Positions 10,690 through 17,072 of a stretch of DNA of 64,000 bases are shown one piece after another. Under the pieces are notes generated by a model. It was not told the DNA's origin and ran no database searches. It worked only from the letters and a program-made list of their open reading frames with translations. Positions within the stretch are counted from its first letter, which is position 1; every line of letters begins with the position of its first letter. The DNA lies in NCBI RefSeq assembly GCF_000176175.1, contig NZ_ACZP01000013.1, positions 248,001 through 312,000 on the forward strand, given 5' to 3'. The stretch comes from Vibrio furnissii CIP 102972. GTDB taxonomy: Bacteria > Pseudomonadota > Gammaproteobacteria > Enterobacterales > Vibrionaceae. Both the position numbers and the translations under genes were made by a program.

Positions 10690-11595
10690 ATGAAAACCGA
10701 TTCAACCCCACGATTTGCGCGCAGCATCCGCTCTGACGCGACCTCCTTTACGGCGCATGACCGCTTCTATCAGCACAGCCCAAGCGCGCCGAAGATAAGC
10801 CAACCTGAGAGCCAAAAAGGCTTTGTGTTTCTGGTCGGTGCGGGGCCGAGCGATCCGGATTTACTCACGGTCAAAGCCGTGAAAGTCCTGCAACACGCTG
10901 ATGTGGTGGTCTATGATCGCTTGGTCGGCCGCGATATTCTCGAACTCGCCAATCCCGATGCGCAGATGGTGTATGTGGGCAAGCGTTGCGGACAGCCGAG
11001 TATGAAACAGGAAGCCATCAGCGCGCTGCTGGTCGATTTTGCTCAGCAAGGTAAACAGGTGGTGCGTCTGAAAGGCGGCGATCCGTTCATCTTTGGCCGC
11101 GGTGGTGAAGAGGCGCTGGCGCTGGTCAAACACAACATTGCTTATCAAGTGGTGCCGGGCATTACTGCCGCTATCGGTTGTGCGTCAAGCGCGTTGATTC
11201 CGCTGACACATCGAGAGCTCTCGCGCAGCGTGACGTTAATCACCGGCCAAGTCGTCACGGGGGCATTGCCTGCCTGGGCGGGTTTGGTGAGCAGCGGTCA
11301 GACGCTGGTGTTCTACATGGGGCTGGAAAAAGCAGACGCGATTGAACAGGGTTTAATGTCCGCGGGTCTCAGTGGTTCAACGCCGGTTGCTGTGGTCGGC
11401 CAAGGCTGTTCTGAGCAGCAAACGGTCGTGACCTTTGAGCTCAATCAGCTCACACAAACAGCAAATGCGCTCAAAGGTCTCAGTCCGGCATTGATCATTA
11501 TGGGAGACGTGGTAAAACTTCGGGAGCAACTGATGCAAACGGCGCATGCGGTGACCCAGTCACATTCGCAACCTGCACGCGCCACGGCTTACTAA
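10690..11595 (+). CDS. cobA: Uroporphyrinogen-III C-methyltransferase (SUMT)
   Basis: SAM-dependent enzyme that methylates uroporphyrinogen III twice to give precorrin-2, the first committed step towards siroheme. Siroheme is the cofactor of the NirB nitrite reductase encoded downstream, which explains its place in the cluster. Motifs: VGAGPSDPDLLTVKAV, VYDRLV, VRLKGGDPFIFGRGGEE, VPGITAAIGCASSALIPLTHR and VFYMG. Residues 1-45 before FVFLVGAGP are an extension not needed for the fold. AGGAG precedes the ATG. Length is 301 residues; there is no CysG-type dehydrogenase/ferrochelatase domain, so those steps must come from another gene. Confidence 0.92.
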   Translation: MKTDSTPRFARSIRSDATSFTAHDRFYQHSPSAPKISQPESQKGFVFLVGAGPSDPDLLTVKAVKVLQHADVVVYDRLVGRDILELANPDAQMVYVGKRCGQPSMKQEAISALLVDFAQQGKQVVRLKGGDPFIFGRGGEEALALVKHNIAYQVVPGITAAIGCASSALIPLTHRELSRSVTLITGQVVTGALPAWAGLVSSGQTLVFYMGLEKADAIEQGLMSAGLSGSTPVAVVGQGCSEQQTVVTFELNQLTQTANALKGLSPALIIMGDVVKLREQLMQTAHAVTQSHSQPARATAY

Positions 11596-11604
11596 GAGGA
11601 CTCA

Positions 11605-12558
11605 ATGAGCACAATTCTGGACTGTATTCGTACTGTCGGCCGCGGTGAACGCGGCCGCAAACCGCTCTGTTTTGAGCAGGCATTTCAGGTAATGGATGAC
11701 TACCTGAACGGAGACGTGGGCGATGATCAGATGGCGATGCTGCTGATGCTGATCCGAGTGCAAAACGAAACCAATGCTGAAATCGCCGGATTTGTGAAAG
11801 CGTTTCAGTCCCGTGTGCCGAGTATTGGCGCGGAAATTGACTGGCCGTGTTACGCTGGAAAACGTGCCGCAGCGGGTCAGCCCTGGCATCTGCTGGCTGC
11901 CAAAATCATGGCTGACAACGGACACAAAATACTGATGCACGGCTACAACGACAAACCCGCGTCACGTGAGCATGCAGAAGCTTATTTGGCCGCGTGTGAG
12001 GTTCCGCTTGCCAAGGATGCAGCGCAGGCCAAAGCGCTGCTGCAAGAAGGCAACATTGCGTATTTGCCGCTGCGTCATTTTGCGCCGCAGGCCGAGGTGA
12101 TGATTGGCTGGAAAAACCGCTACGGCCTGCGCACACCGATCAACACGGTCGTGCGGGCGCTGAATCCTGGAGGCGGTGAAATTGGTCTGCGAGGCAGTTT
12201 CCATCCGGGTTTTCAACAACTGCACGCCGAAGTTGAGCACGTGATTGGCAAAACCGCCCATGCGGTGATCTCATTTAAAGGCCAGTCCGGCGAGTCGGAG
12301 TACAACCCGAAGGTGAGCCAGACAGTGTGGCTCAGCCAGACCGATGGCGTGCACTCTTACTACTGGCCTGAGCAGTTTGTCTCAGACATCGCGCAGCCTA
12401 ACGCTTGCCCACTGGGTACGCCGCAAGAAGAGTGGGTCCAGATGGCGAACAGTGTCGTTGCGACCATGACCGCTGTCCTGTTTGCAAAAACGCTCGATCG
12501 CGATACCGCGATGGCGACGGCCTTTCGCTATTGGCAAGCCTATGTCGAGACGCACTGA
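11605..12558 (+). CDS. YbiB/TrpD2-family glycosyltransferase-like protein
   Basis: A 317-residue relative of anthranilate phosphoribosyltransferase. The N-terminal helical domain (TVGRGERGRKPLCFEQAFQ, MDDYLNGDVGDDQMAMLLMLIRVQNET) and the central alpha/beta part match YbiB/TrpD2, a group known from E. coli YbiB to bind nucleic acids rather than to make tryptophan. It lies 9 bases after cobA and is the last gene of the nasA operon. Homologues often sit next to nitrate assimilation genes, but the role there is not established. A direct function in nitrate reduction should not be assumed. Confidence 0.8.
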   Translation: MSTILDCIRTVGRGERGRKPLCFEQAFQVMDDYLNGDVGDDQMAMLLMLIRVQNETNAEIAGFVKAFQSRVPSIGAEIDWPCYAGKRAAAGQPWHLLAAKIMADNGHKILMHGYNDKPASREHAEAYLAACEVPLAKDAAQAKALLQEGNIAYLPLRHFAPQAEVMIGWKNRYGLRTPINTVVRALNPGGGEIGLRGSFHPGFQQLHAEVEHVIGKTAHAVISFKGQSGESEYNPKVSQTVWLSQTDGVHSYYWPEQFVSDIAQPNACPLGTPQEEWVQMANSVVATMTAVLFAKTLDRDTAMATAFRYWQAYVETH

Positions 12559-12665
12559 TTCACCCCCGCGTTTTTCTCCTCTGCCACATCAAACGGCGAA
12601 TTGACGCAACCAAGCGACCAAGTCATTAAATATCACATCGTGAAGTCAACATGCGTCACCGTTCC

Positions 12666-12715
12666 TGAGCGCTCCTCTGCAATAAGAGGGCGCCGGGAAG
12701 GTCGTGAGCGCTTTT
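12666..12715 (+). terminator. Possible terminator structure after the nasA operon
   Basis: AGCGCTC and GAGCGCT arms (about 12667 and 12706) enclose a smaller hairpin GCGC-T-CCTCT / AGAGG-GCGC with a six-base loop. Four T follow the outer arm. The structure is plausible but not a classic terminator. The rest of 12559-12866 is AT-rich and holds the next sigma-54 promoter and one NtrC half-site (TGCACC, 12719-12724). Confidence 0.4.
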
Positions 12716-12811
12716 GGGTGCACCGACCAATCTAGCCCTAAAGAGTTATAAATTCACAAATATTGATTTTATCTTATTGTTTTTATTGAATTAAATTGCA
12801 TATCTTCAACA

Positions 12812-12827
12812 TGGCGCACTCTTTGCA
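12812..12827 (+). promoter_or_regulatory. Sigma-54 promoter of the ANTAR regulator gene
   Basis: TGGCGCACTCTTTGCA matches the sigma-54 consensus at 15 of 16 positions with GG-N10-GC spacing. Transcription would begin near 12838, giving a leader of about 28 bases to the start codon at 12867. An upstream TGCACC half-site about 90 bases away could bind NtrC. Confidence 0.85.
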
Positions 12828-12866
12828 AATTCATTCCATAGAGTTTGAACACAACAAGGAATGACT

Positions 12867-13451
12867 ATGTCTCTCTCTCACTCTTCTCAATCCATTGTGG
12901 TGTGCTGTGACAGCGTCAGCGATCAGGCCGGGATCAGTGCCAAACTTGCGTTGCACTATGATCAGATCCTGCTCTGCCAACTGGCTCAGTTGGAGCGCAT
13001 GATCGACAAAGAATCTTCACCCACTGTGGTGGTGTCGTGGCGCCAACCGAGTGCAGAGCTGCGGCTCATTGTCGAGTTTTGTTCCCAGCGTAAGGTGCCG
13101 CTTTTGGTGATTCTTAAACAGCTTCAGGTGAATGATATCAATCGCTTACCTCAACATCACGATTTCGTTTTATTGCCTTTTGACTCGGCGTTTGAGCTCA
13201 AGCCCTGGATTGATTATGCCAAGCAGGTGCGTGAGACAAGTATGGCGATGGTGCAGGAAATCGAGTCGTTGACGCAAAAACTGGAAGAGCGTAAATGGGT
13301 CGAAAAGGCCAAAGGGATACTGATGCGTCTGCATGGTTTGGATGAAGATAAAGCGTATCGCGCACTGCGCAGTAGCGCGATGCAATCGAGCCTGTCACTG
13401 GCACAGGTGGCGAAGAACGTGATCCACACTATGGAAGGTCTCGGCGTCTGA
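12867..13451 (+). CDS. NasT-like ANTAR-domain antitermination regulator
   Basis: A 194-residue protein. Residues 8-125 form a degenerate receiver-like domain (SIVVCCDS..., VVVSWRQPSAELRL, VPLLVILKQ, DFVLLPFDS); the position where a phosphorylatable Asp is expected reads VVVSW. The C-terminal 60 residues form an ANTAR RNA-binding domain with the conserved core EKAKGILM and a further AYRALRSSAM helix. ANTAR proteins bind paired hexaloop hairpins and prevent terminator formation. ATG 12867 is six bases after AAGGA; ATG 12861 touches the ribosome site and is less likely. It lies between the nasA and transporter operons. It is like NasT (about 190 residues), not NasR, which has a large NIT nitrate-sensing domain. 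Confidence 0.88.
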   Translation: MSLSHSSQSIVVCCDSVSDQAGISAKLALHYDQILLCQLAQLERMIDKESSPTVVVSWRQPSAELRLIVEFCSQRKVPLLVILKQLQVNDINRLPQHHDFVLLPFDSAFELKPWIDYAKQVRETSMAMVQEIESLTQKLEERKWVEKAKGILMRLHGLDEDKAYRALRSSAMQSSLSLAQVAKNVIHTMEGLGV

Positions 13452-13466
13452 TAATACTTTGGGGTT

Positions 13467-13492
13467 AGGTGCAAATCTTGCCACTGGTGCAC
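13467..13492 (+). promoter_or_regulatory. Cluster of NtrC half-sites upstream of the nitrate transporter operon
   Basis: Two GGTGCA half-sites (13468-13473 and 13486-13491) lie 18 bases apart, just after the stop of the ANTAR gene. They are about 110-130 bases before the start predicted from the sigma-54-like element at 13574. No full TGCAC-N7-GTGCA palindrome is present, so binding is less certain than at nasA. Confidence 0.45.
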
Positions 13493-13573
13493 TTTGCACA
13501 TAAACAAAGCACGAAAACAGTAAATATCTCAGGTATTAAACTTAACTTATTGATAAATAATGATTATAAAAAC

Positions 13574-13589
13574 TGGCATGTAACTTGGA
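13574..13589 (+). promoter_or_regulatory. Sigma-54-like promoter of the nitrate transporter-nirBD operon
   Basis: TGGCATGTAACTTGGA fits the consensus at 14 of 16 positions but has GG instead of GC in the -12 element. A start about 12 bases further on (near 13600) would place the leader RNA 5' end at the first hairpin, as in the known Klebsiella nasF leader arrangement. The atypical -12 dinucleotide keeps confidence moderate. Confidence 0.55.
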
Positions 13590-13596
13590 TTGTCAT

Positions 13597-13699
13597 CTTC
13601 AGTAACGGAAATGAAGTACATCCGACAATTTGGAATAAGCCGCAAGGCTGCTGACCCACATCATCAACGGCGGTGATGACGGAAATAGCAAAGGCGCTA
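13597..13699 (+). promoter_or_regulatory. ANTAR-type hexaloop RNA leader of the nrtA operon
   Basis: Three small hairpins with six-base loops having A1 and G4 are visible: CTTCAGT-AACGGA-AATGAAG (13597-13616, one mismatch), CATCATC-AACGGC-GGTGATG (13659-13678, seven pairs including one G-U), and TAGC-AAAGGC-GCTA (13686-13699). The last overlaps the 5' arm of the following terminator, so the two cannot form together. The second and third are separated by only seven bases, like the P1-linker-P2 target of ANTAR proteins. Confidence 0.75.
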
Positions 13700-13728
13700 C
13701 TGCTCTGAGAAGCAGTAGCGCCTTTTTT
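13690..13728 (+). terminator. Leader terminator before nrtA (controlled by antitermination)
   Basis: AAGGCGCTACTGCT (13691-13704) and AGCAGTAGCGCCTT (13711-13724) form a perfect 14-pair stem with loop CTGAGA, followed by a T-run. It lies about 70 bases before the nrtA start. It shares the block GCAAAGGCGC with the attenuator before nasA. Confidence 0.88.
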
Positions 13729-13796
13729 GTGGCTTTTTGAATCAAGCACGTTTTGGAATCAAACAGGATTGGTAATCAAGGAAAGGGAGTATTGCG

Positions 13797-15161
13797 ATGC
13801 AATCGAAAACACCATGGATGCGCAGCTTACTGTTGAGCGCTTCACTGCTGAGCGCCGGAGCCTATGCTCAGGTGGGTGAGCCAGAGTTGGAAGATTTGAA
13901 GTTCGGCTTTATCAAACTGACGGATATGGCACCACTTGCCGTCGCTTATGAAAAAGGCTTTTTTGAAGACGAAGGACTGTACGTCACGCTCGAAGCACAG
14001 GCGAACTGGAAAGTGCTGCTTGATCGCGTGATTGACGGCGAGCTGGATGGCGCACATATGCTGGCGGGCCAGCCGCTGGGTGCGACGATTGGTATCGGCA
14101 CCAAAGCAGAAGTCATCACGGCGTTCAGTATGGATCTTAACGGCAACGCCATCACCGTTTCCAATGATACCTGGGAGCAGATGAAGCCGTTTTTGAGCAA
14201 AGAGAGCGACGGCAAAATCGTTCACCCCATTAAAGCGGATGCTCTGAAACCTGTGGTGCAGAAATATCGCGACCAAGGCAAACCTTTCAACATGGGCATG
14301 GTGTTTCCGGTCTCGACGCACAACTACGAGCTGCGTTACTGGCTGGCGGCAGGCGGTATCAATCCGGGTTACTACGCACCGCAATCGGGGGACAACAGCG
14401 GCCAGTTGAAAGCCGACGTCCTGCTCAGCGTCACCCCACCACCACAAATGCCAGCGACCATGGAAGCGGGCACCATCAAAGGCTACTGCGTGGGTGAACC
14501 GTGGAACCAGCAGGCGGTGTTCAAAGGCATCGGCGTTCCGGTGGTCACGGATTACGAGATCTGGAAAAACAACCCGGAAAAAGTGTTTGGCGTATCAAAA
14601 GCGTGGGCGGAGAAATATCCGAATACGCACATTCGCGTGGTGAAAGCCTTGATTCGTGCTGCGCACTGGCTGGATGAAAACAACAACGCCAACCGCAGCG
14701 AAGCTGTCGCGATGCTGTCGAAAAGTCAGTATGTCGGTGCCGATAAAGAGGTGATTGCCAACTCCATGACAGGCACCTTTGAGTACGAAAAAGGTGACAA
14801 ACGTGAGGTGCCGGATTTCAACGTGTTCTTCCGTCATAACGCAACCTATCCGTACTACAGCGATGCGATTTGGTATCTGACTCAGATGCGCCGCTGGGGG
14901 CAGATTGCGGATGCCAAATCGGACGACTGGTACATGAATATCGCCAAAGAGGTCTACCGTCCGGATATCTATCAGCAGGCGGCGGAATCTCTGATTGAAG
15001 ACGGTGTGATGAGCGCAAAAGACTTTCCGGATTTCAACCATGAAGACGGTTTCCGTGCACCACAGAAACACTTCATCGATGACATCGTCTACGACGGCCA
15101 TCAACCGAACGCTTACCTCAACAAGTTCGCTATCGGTCTGAAGGGTAACGACAAAGTATAA
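13797..15161 (+). CDS. nrtA: Nitrate ABC transporter, periplasmic substrate-binding protein
   Basis: A 454-residue NrtA/CmpA/NasF-type protein. A Sec signal peptide (about residues 1-24, ending GAYAQ) exports it to the periplasm. Conserved stretches are [38 protein letters not shown], the [21 protein letters not shown] segment ([15 protein letters not shown], then LAAGGI) and [13 protein letters not shown]. The signal peptide separates it from NasS, the cytoplasmic homologue that partners with NasT. GAAAGGGAG precedes the ATG. It is the first gene of an operon running to nirD. It binds nitrate and perhaps nitrite. Confidence 0.9.
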   Translation: MQSKTPWMRSLLLSASLLSAGAYAQVGEPELEDLKFGFIKLTDMAPLAVAYEKGFFEDEGLYVTLEAQANWKVLLDRVIDGELDGAHMLAGQPLGATIGIGTKAEVITAFSMDLNGNAITVSNDTWEQMKPFLSKESDGKIVHPIKADALKPVVQKYRDQGKPFNMGMVFPVSTHNYELRYWLAAGGINPGYYAPQSGDNSGQLKADVLLSVTPPPQMPATMEAGTIKGYCVGEPWNQQAVFKGIGVPVVTDYEIWKNNPEKVFGVSKAWAEKYPNTHIRVVKALIRAAHWLDENNNANRSEAVAMLSKSQYVGADKEVIANSMTGTFEYEKGDKREVPDFNVFFRHNATYPYYSDAIWYLTQMRRWGQIADAKSDDWYMNIAKEVYRPDIYQQAAESLIEDGVMSAKDFPDFNHEDGFRAPQKHFIDDIVYDGHQPNAYLNKFAIGLKGNDKV

Positions 15162-15168
15162 AACACGG

Positions 15169-15210
15169 GGTCTGGTGCTTTGGGTCAATGCCACACGGCT
15201 GCACCAGACC
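15169..15210 (+). repeat. Intercistronic stem-loop between nrtA and nrtB
   Basis: GGTCTGGTGC (15169-15178) and GCACCAGACC (15201-15210) pair perfectly over ten bases around a 22-base loop. No T-run follows. The position after a periplasmic binding-protein gene recalls the mRNA-stabilising hairpins that raise binding-protein expression over permease expression in other ABC operons. Confidence 0.7.
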
Positions 15211-15252
15211 TGCCTTCACAGGGACGAGACGCAGTAGCGCAAGGAGTTTGCT

Positions 15253-16221
15253 ATGTCGAGCAATGTAATTTCACTGATCCCCAGTCGCGAAAAAGTGGTC
15301 AGCCGCAGCAAAGTGATGCTGATGCCACTGATTGGAATCCTTATCTTTCTGATGTTCTGGCACCTCGCCGCCAGACAGGTCGAAACGTCACTCGGTACGC
15401 TGCCAGGACCAGTGCAGACGTTCGCCCAGTTCAGCAATTTGGTGAATGAACACTTCAAAGAGCGAGAAAAAGAGCACGCTTTTATTGAACGCCAAGAGAA
15501 GCGTAACGCTGCCAAACTGGCCAAAGACCCCAATGCGGATGTCCGCATTCGTCCGTACACCGGTAAACCGACATTCTTTGATCAGATCGGGACCAGCCTG
15601 GTCACGGTGGCGGCGGGGTTTGCGCTGGCGTCTTTGATTGCGATACCGCTCGGTATTGTTCTGGGGCTCAACCACGGACTGTATCAGGCATTCAACCCCA
15701 TCATTCAACTGCTGAAACCGGTATCGCCACTGGCTTGGCTACCGATTGTCACCATGGTGGTGAGTGCGACTTACGTCAGCGATGACCCTATGTTTGCCAA
15801 ATCGTTCGTCAACTCGCTGTTTACCGTGGCGCTGTGCAGCTTGTGGCCCACGCTGATCAATACTGCGGTTGGCGTCACCAGTGTGGATAAAGACCTGATT
15901 AACGTGAGCAAGGTACTGCGCCTGTCGTGGTGGCAACATATCCGCACCATCGTGTTGCCCTCAGCGATTCCGATGATCTTCACCGGGCTGCGGTTGTCGC
16001 TCGGGATTGCCTGGATGGTGCTGATTGCTGCAGAGATGCTGGCGCAGAACCCGGGCCTTGGCAAGTTCGTGTGGGATGAATTCCAGAATGGCAGCTCTGC
16101 GTCACTGGGGCGAATTATGGTGGCGGTGATTGCGATTGGCTTTATCGGGCTGCTGTTGGATCGCGGCATGCTGCAACTGCAAAAACATCTGTCTTGGAAC
16201 AAACAGCAAGCGCTGCGTTAA
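15253..16221 (+). CDS. nrtB: Nitrate ABC transporter, permease
   Basis: Inner-membrane permease of 322 residues. One transmembrane helix (about 24-42) is followed by a charged cytoplasmic or periplasmic insert (about 62-100, rich in E, K and R), then the five-helix binding-protein-dependent transport domain. The EAA-type loop that docks onto the ATPase reads approximately VLRLSWWQHIRTIVLPSAIP. It follows AAGGAG and precedes the ATPase gene by 12 bases. The charged insert is a feature of proteobacterial nitrate permeases as far as I recall. Confidence 0.88.
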   Translation: MSSNVISLIPSREKVVSRSKVMLMPLIGILIFLMFWHLAARQVETSLGTLPGPVQTFAQFSNLVNEHFKEREKEHAFIERQEKRNAAKLAKDPNADVRIRPYTGKPTFFDQIGTSLVTVAAGFALASLIAIPLGIVLGLNHGLYQAFNPIIQLLKPVSPLAWLPIVTMVVSATYVSDDPMFAKSFVNSLFTVALCSLWPTLINTAVGVTSVDKDLINVSKVLRLSWWQHIRTIVLPSAIPMIFTGLRLSLGIAWMVLIAAEMLAQNPGLGKFVWDEFQNGSSASLGRIMVAVIAIGFIGLLLDRGMLQLQKHLSWNKQQALR

Positions 16222-16233
16222 GGAGAACGGCAT

Positions 16234-17061
16234 ATGTCCAAAGCATTTTTAGATTTAACCCAACTCGGCATGCGCTTTCCCACGCCACAAGGTGAGTTTG
16301 TCGCGCTGAAAAACGTCGACCTGCAGATCCAAAAAGGCGAGTTCATCTCACTGATTGGCCACTCAGGTTGCGGCAAGTCAACCGTGCTTAACCTGGTCGC
16401 GGGCCTTTACATGCCCACCGACGGCGGGGTGATTGTGGATGGACGCGAAGTCGATGGCCCTGGGCCAGAGCGCGCGGTGGTGTTTCAGAACCATTCACTG
16501 CTGCCGTGGCTGACGGTGTACCAAAACGTTGAACTGGCGGTGAAACAGGTCGCCAAAGGACAAAGCAAAGCCCAAATTAAACAACAGGTTGAACATTATC
16601 TCGACCTGATCCAGATGGCGCACGCCTCGGATAAGAAACCGGATGAGATCTCGGGTGGGATGAAGCAGCGCGTCGGTATTGCCCGCGCGCTGGCACTGCA
16701 ACCGAAAGTGCTGCTGATGGATGAACCGTTCGGTGCGCTCGACGCCTTAACTCGTGCTCGCTTGCAGGATGCGCTGATGGAGATTCAGGCCGAGCTGAAT
16801 AACACAGTCATCATGATCACCCATGACGTGGACGAAGCGGTACTGCTGTCGGACAAAATCGTCATGATGACCAACGGTCCGGCTGCGACGGTCGGCGAAG
16901 TGCTCAACATTGAACTGCCGCGCCCACGCAATCGCGTTCAACTGGCGGATGACCCGACGTATCAGAAATATCGTCAGTCGGTACTGCGCTTTTTGTATGA
17001 GAAACAATCGAAATCTGAAGGTCGTCAACCTGCCGCTGCAACGGTCGCCAAAACTGCATAA
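16234..17061 (+). CDS. Nitrate ABC transporter, ATP-binding protein
   Basis: A 275-residue ABC ATPase of the NrtD/SsuB/TauB type. Walker A GHSGCGKST (about residues 42-50), Q-loop FQNHSLLPW, signature ISGGMKQR, Walker B LLMDEPFGALD and switch H in ITHDVDEA are all present. It would drive nitrate uptake with nrtA and nrtB. It has no fused substrate-binding domain, so it corresponds to NrtD/NasD rather than NrtC. The gene ends 11 bases before nirB. Confidence 0.9.
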   Translation: MSKAFLDLTQLGMRFPTPQGEFVALKNVDLQIQKGEFISLIGHSGCGKSTVLNLVAGLYMPTDGGVIVDGREVDGPGPERAVVFQNHSLLPWLTVYQNVELAVKQVAKGQSKAQIKQQVEHYLDLIQMAHASDKKPDEISGGMKQRVGIARALALQPKVLLMDEPFGALDALTRARLQDALMEIQAELNNTVIMITHDVDEAVLLSDKIVMMTNGPAATVGEVLNIELPRPRNRVQLADDPTYQKYRQSVLRFLYEKQSKSEGRQPAAATVAKTA

Positions 17062-17072
17062 GGAAACGCAAA

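Noticed and set aside
13467..13482. Alternative sigma-54 promoter AGGTGCAAATCTTGCC
   Set aside because: It has GG-N10-GC spacing but few other matches, and overlaps NtrC-like half-sites; the element at 13574 fits the leader better.
13469..13654. 61-residue ORF in the nrtA leader
   Set aside because: It runs across the predicted promoter and hairpins; amino acid composition is random and the start lacks a ribosome site.
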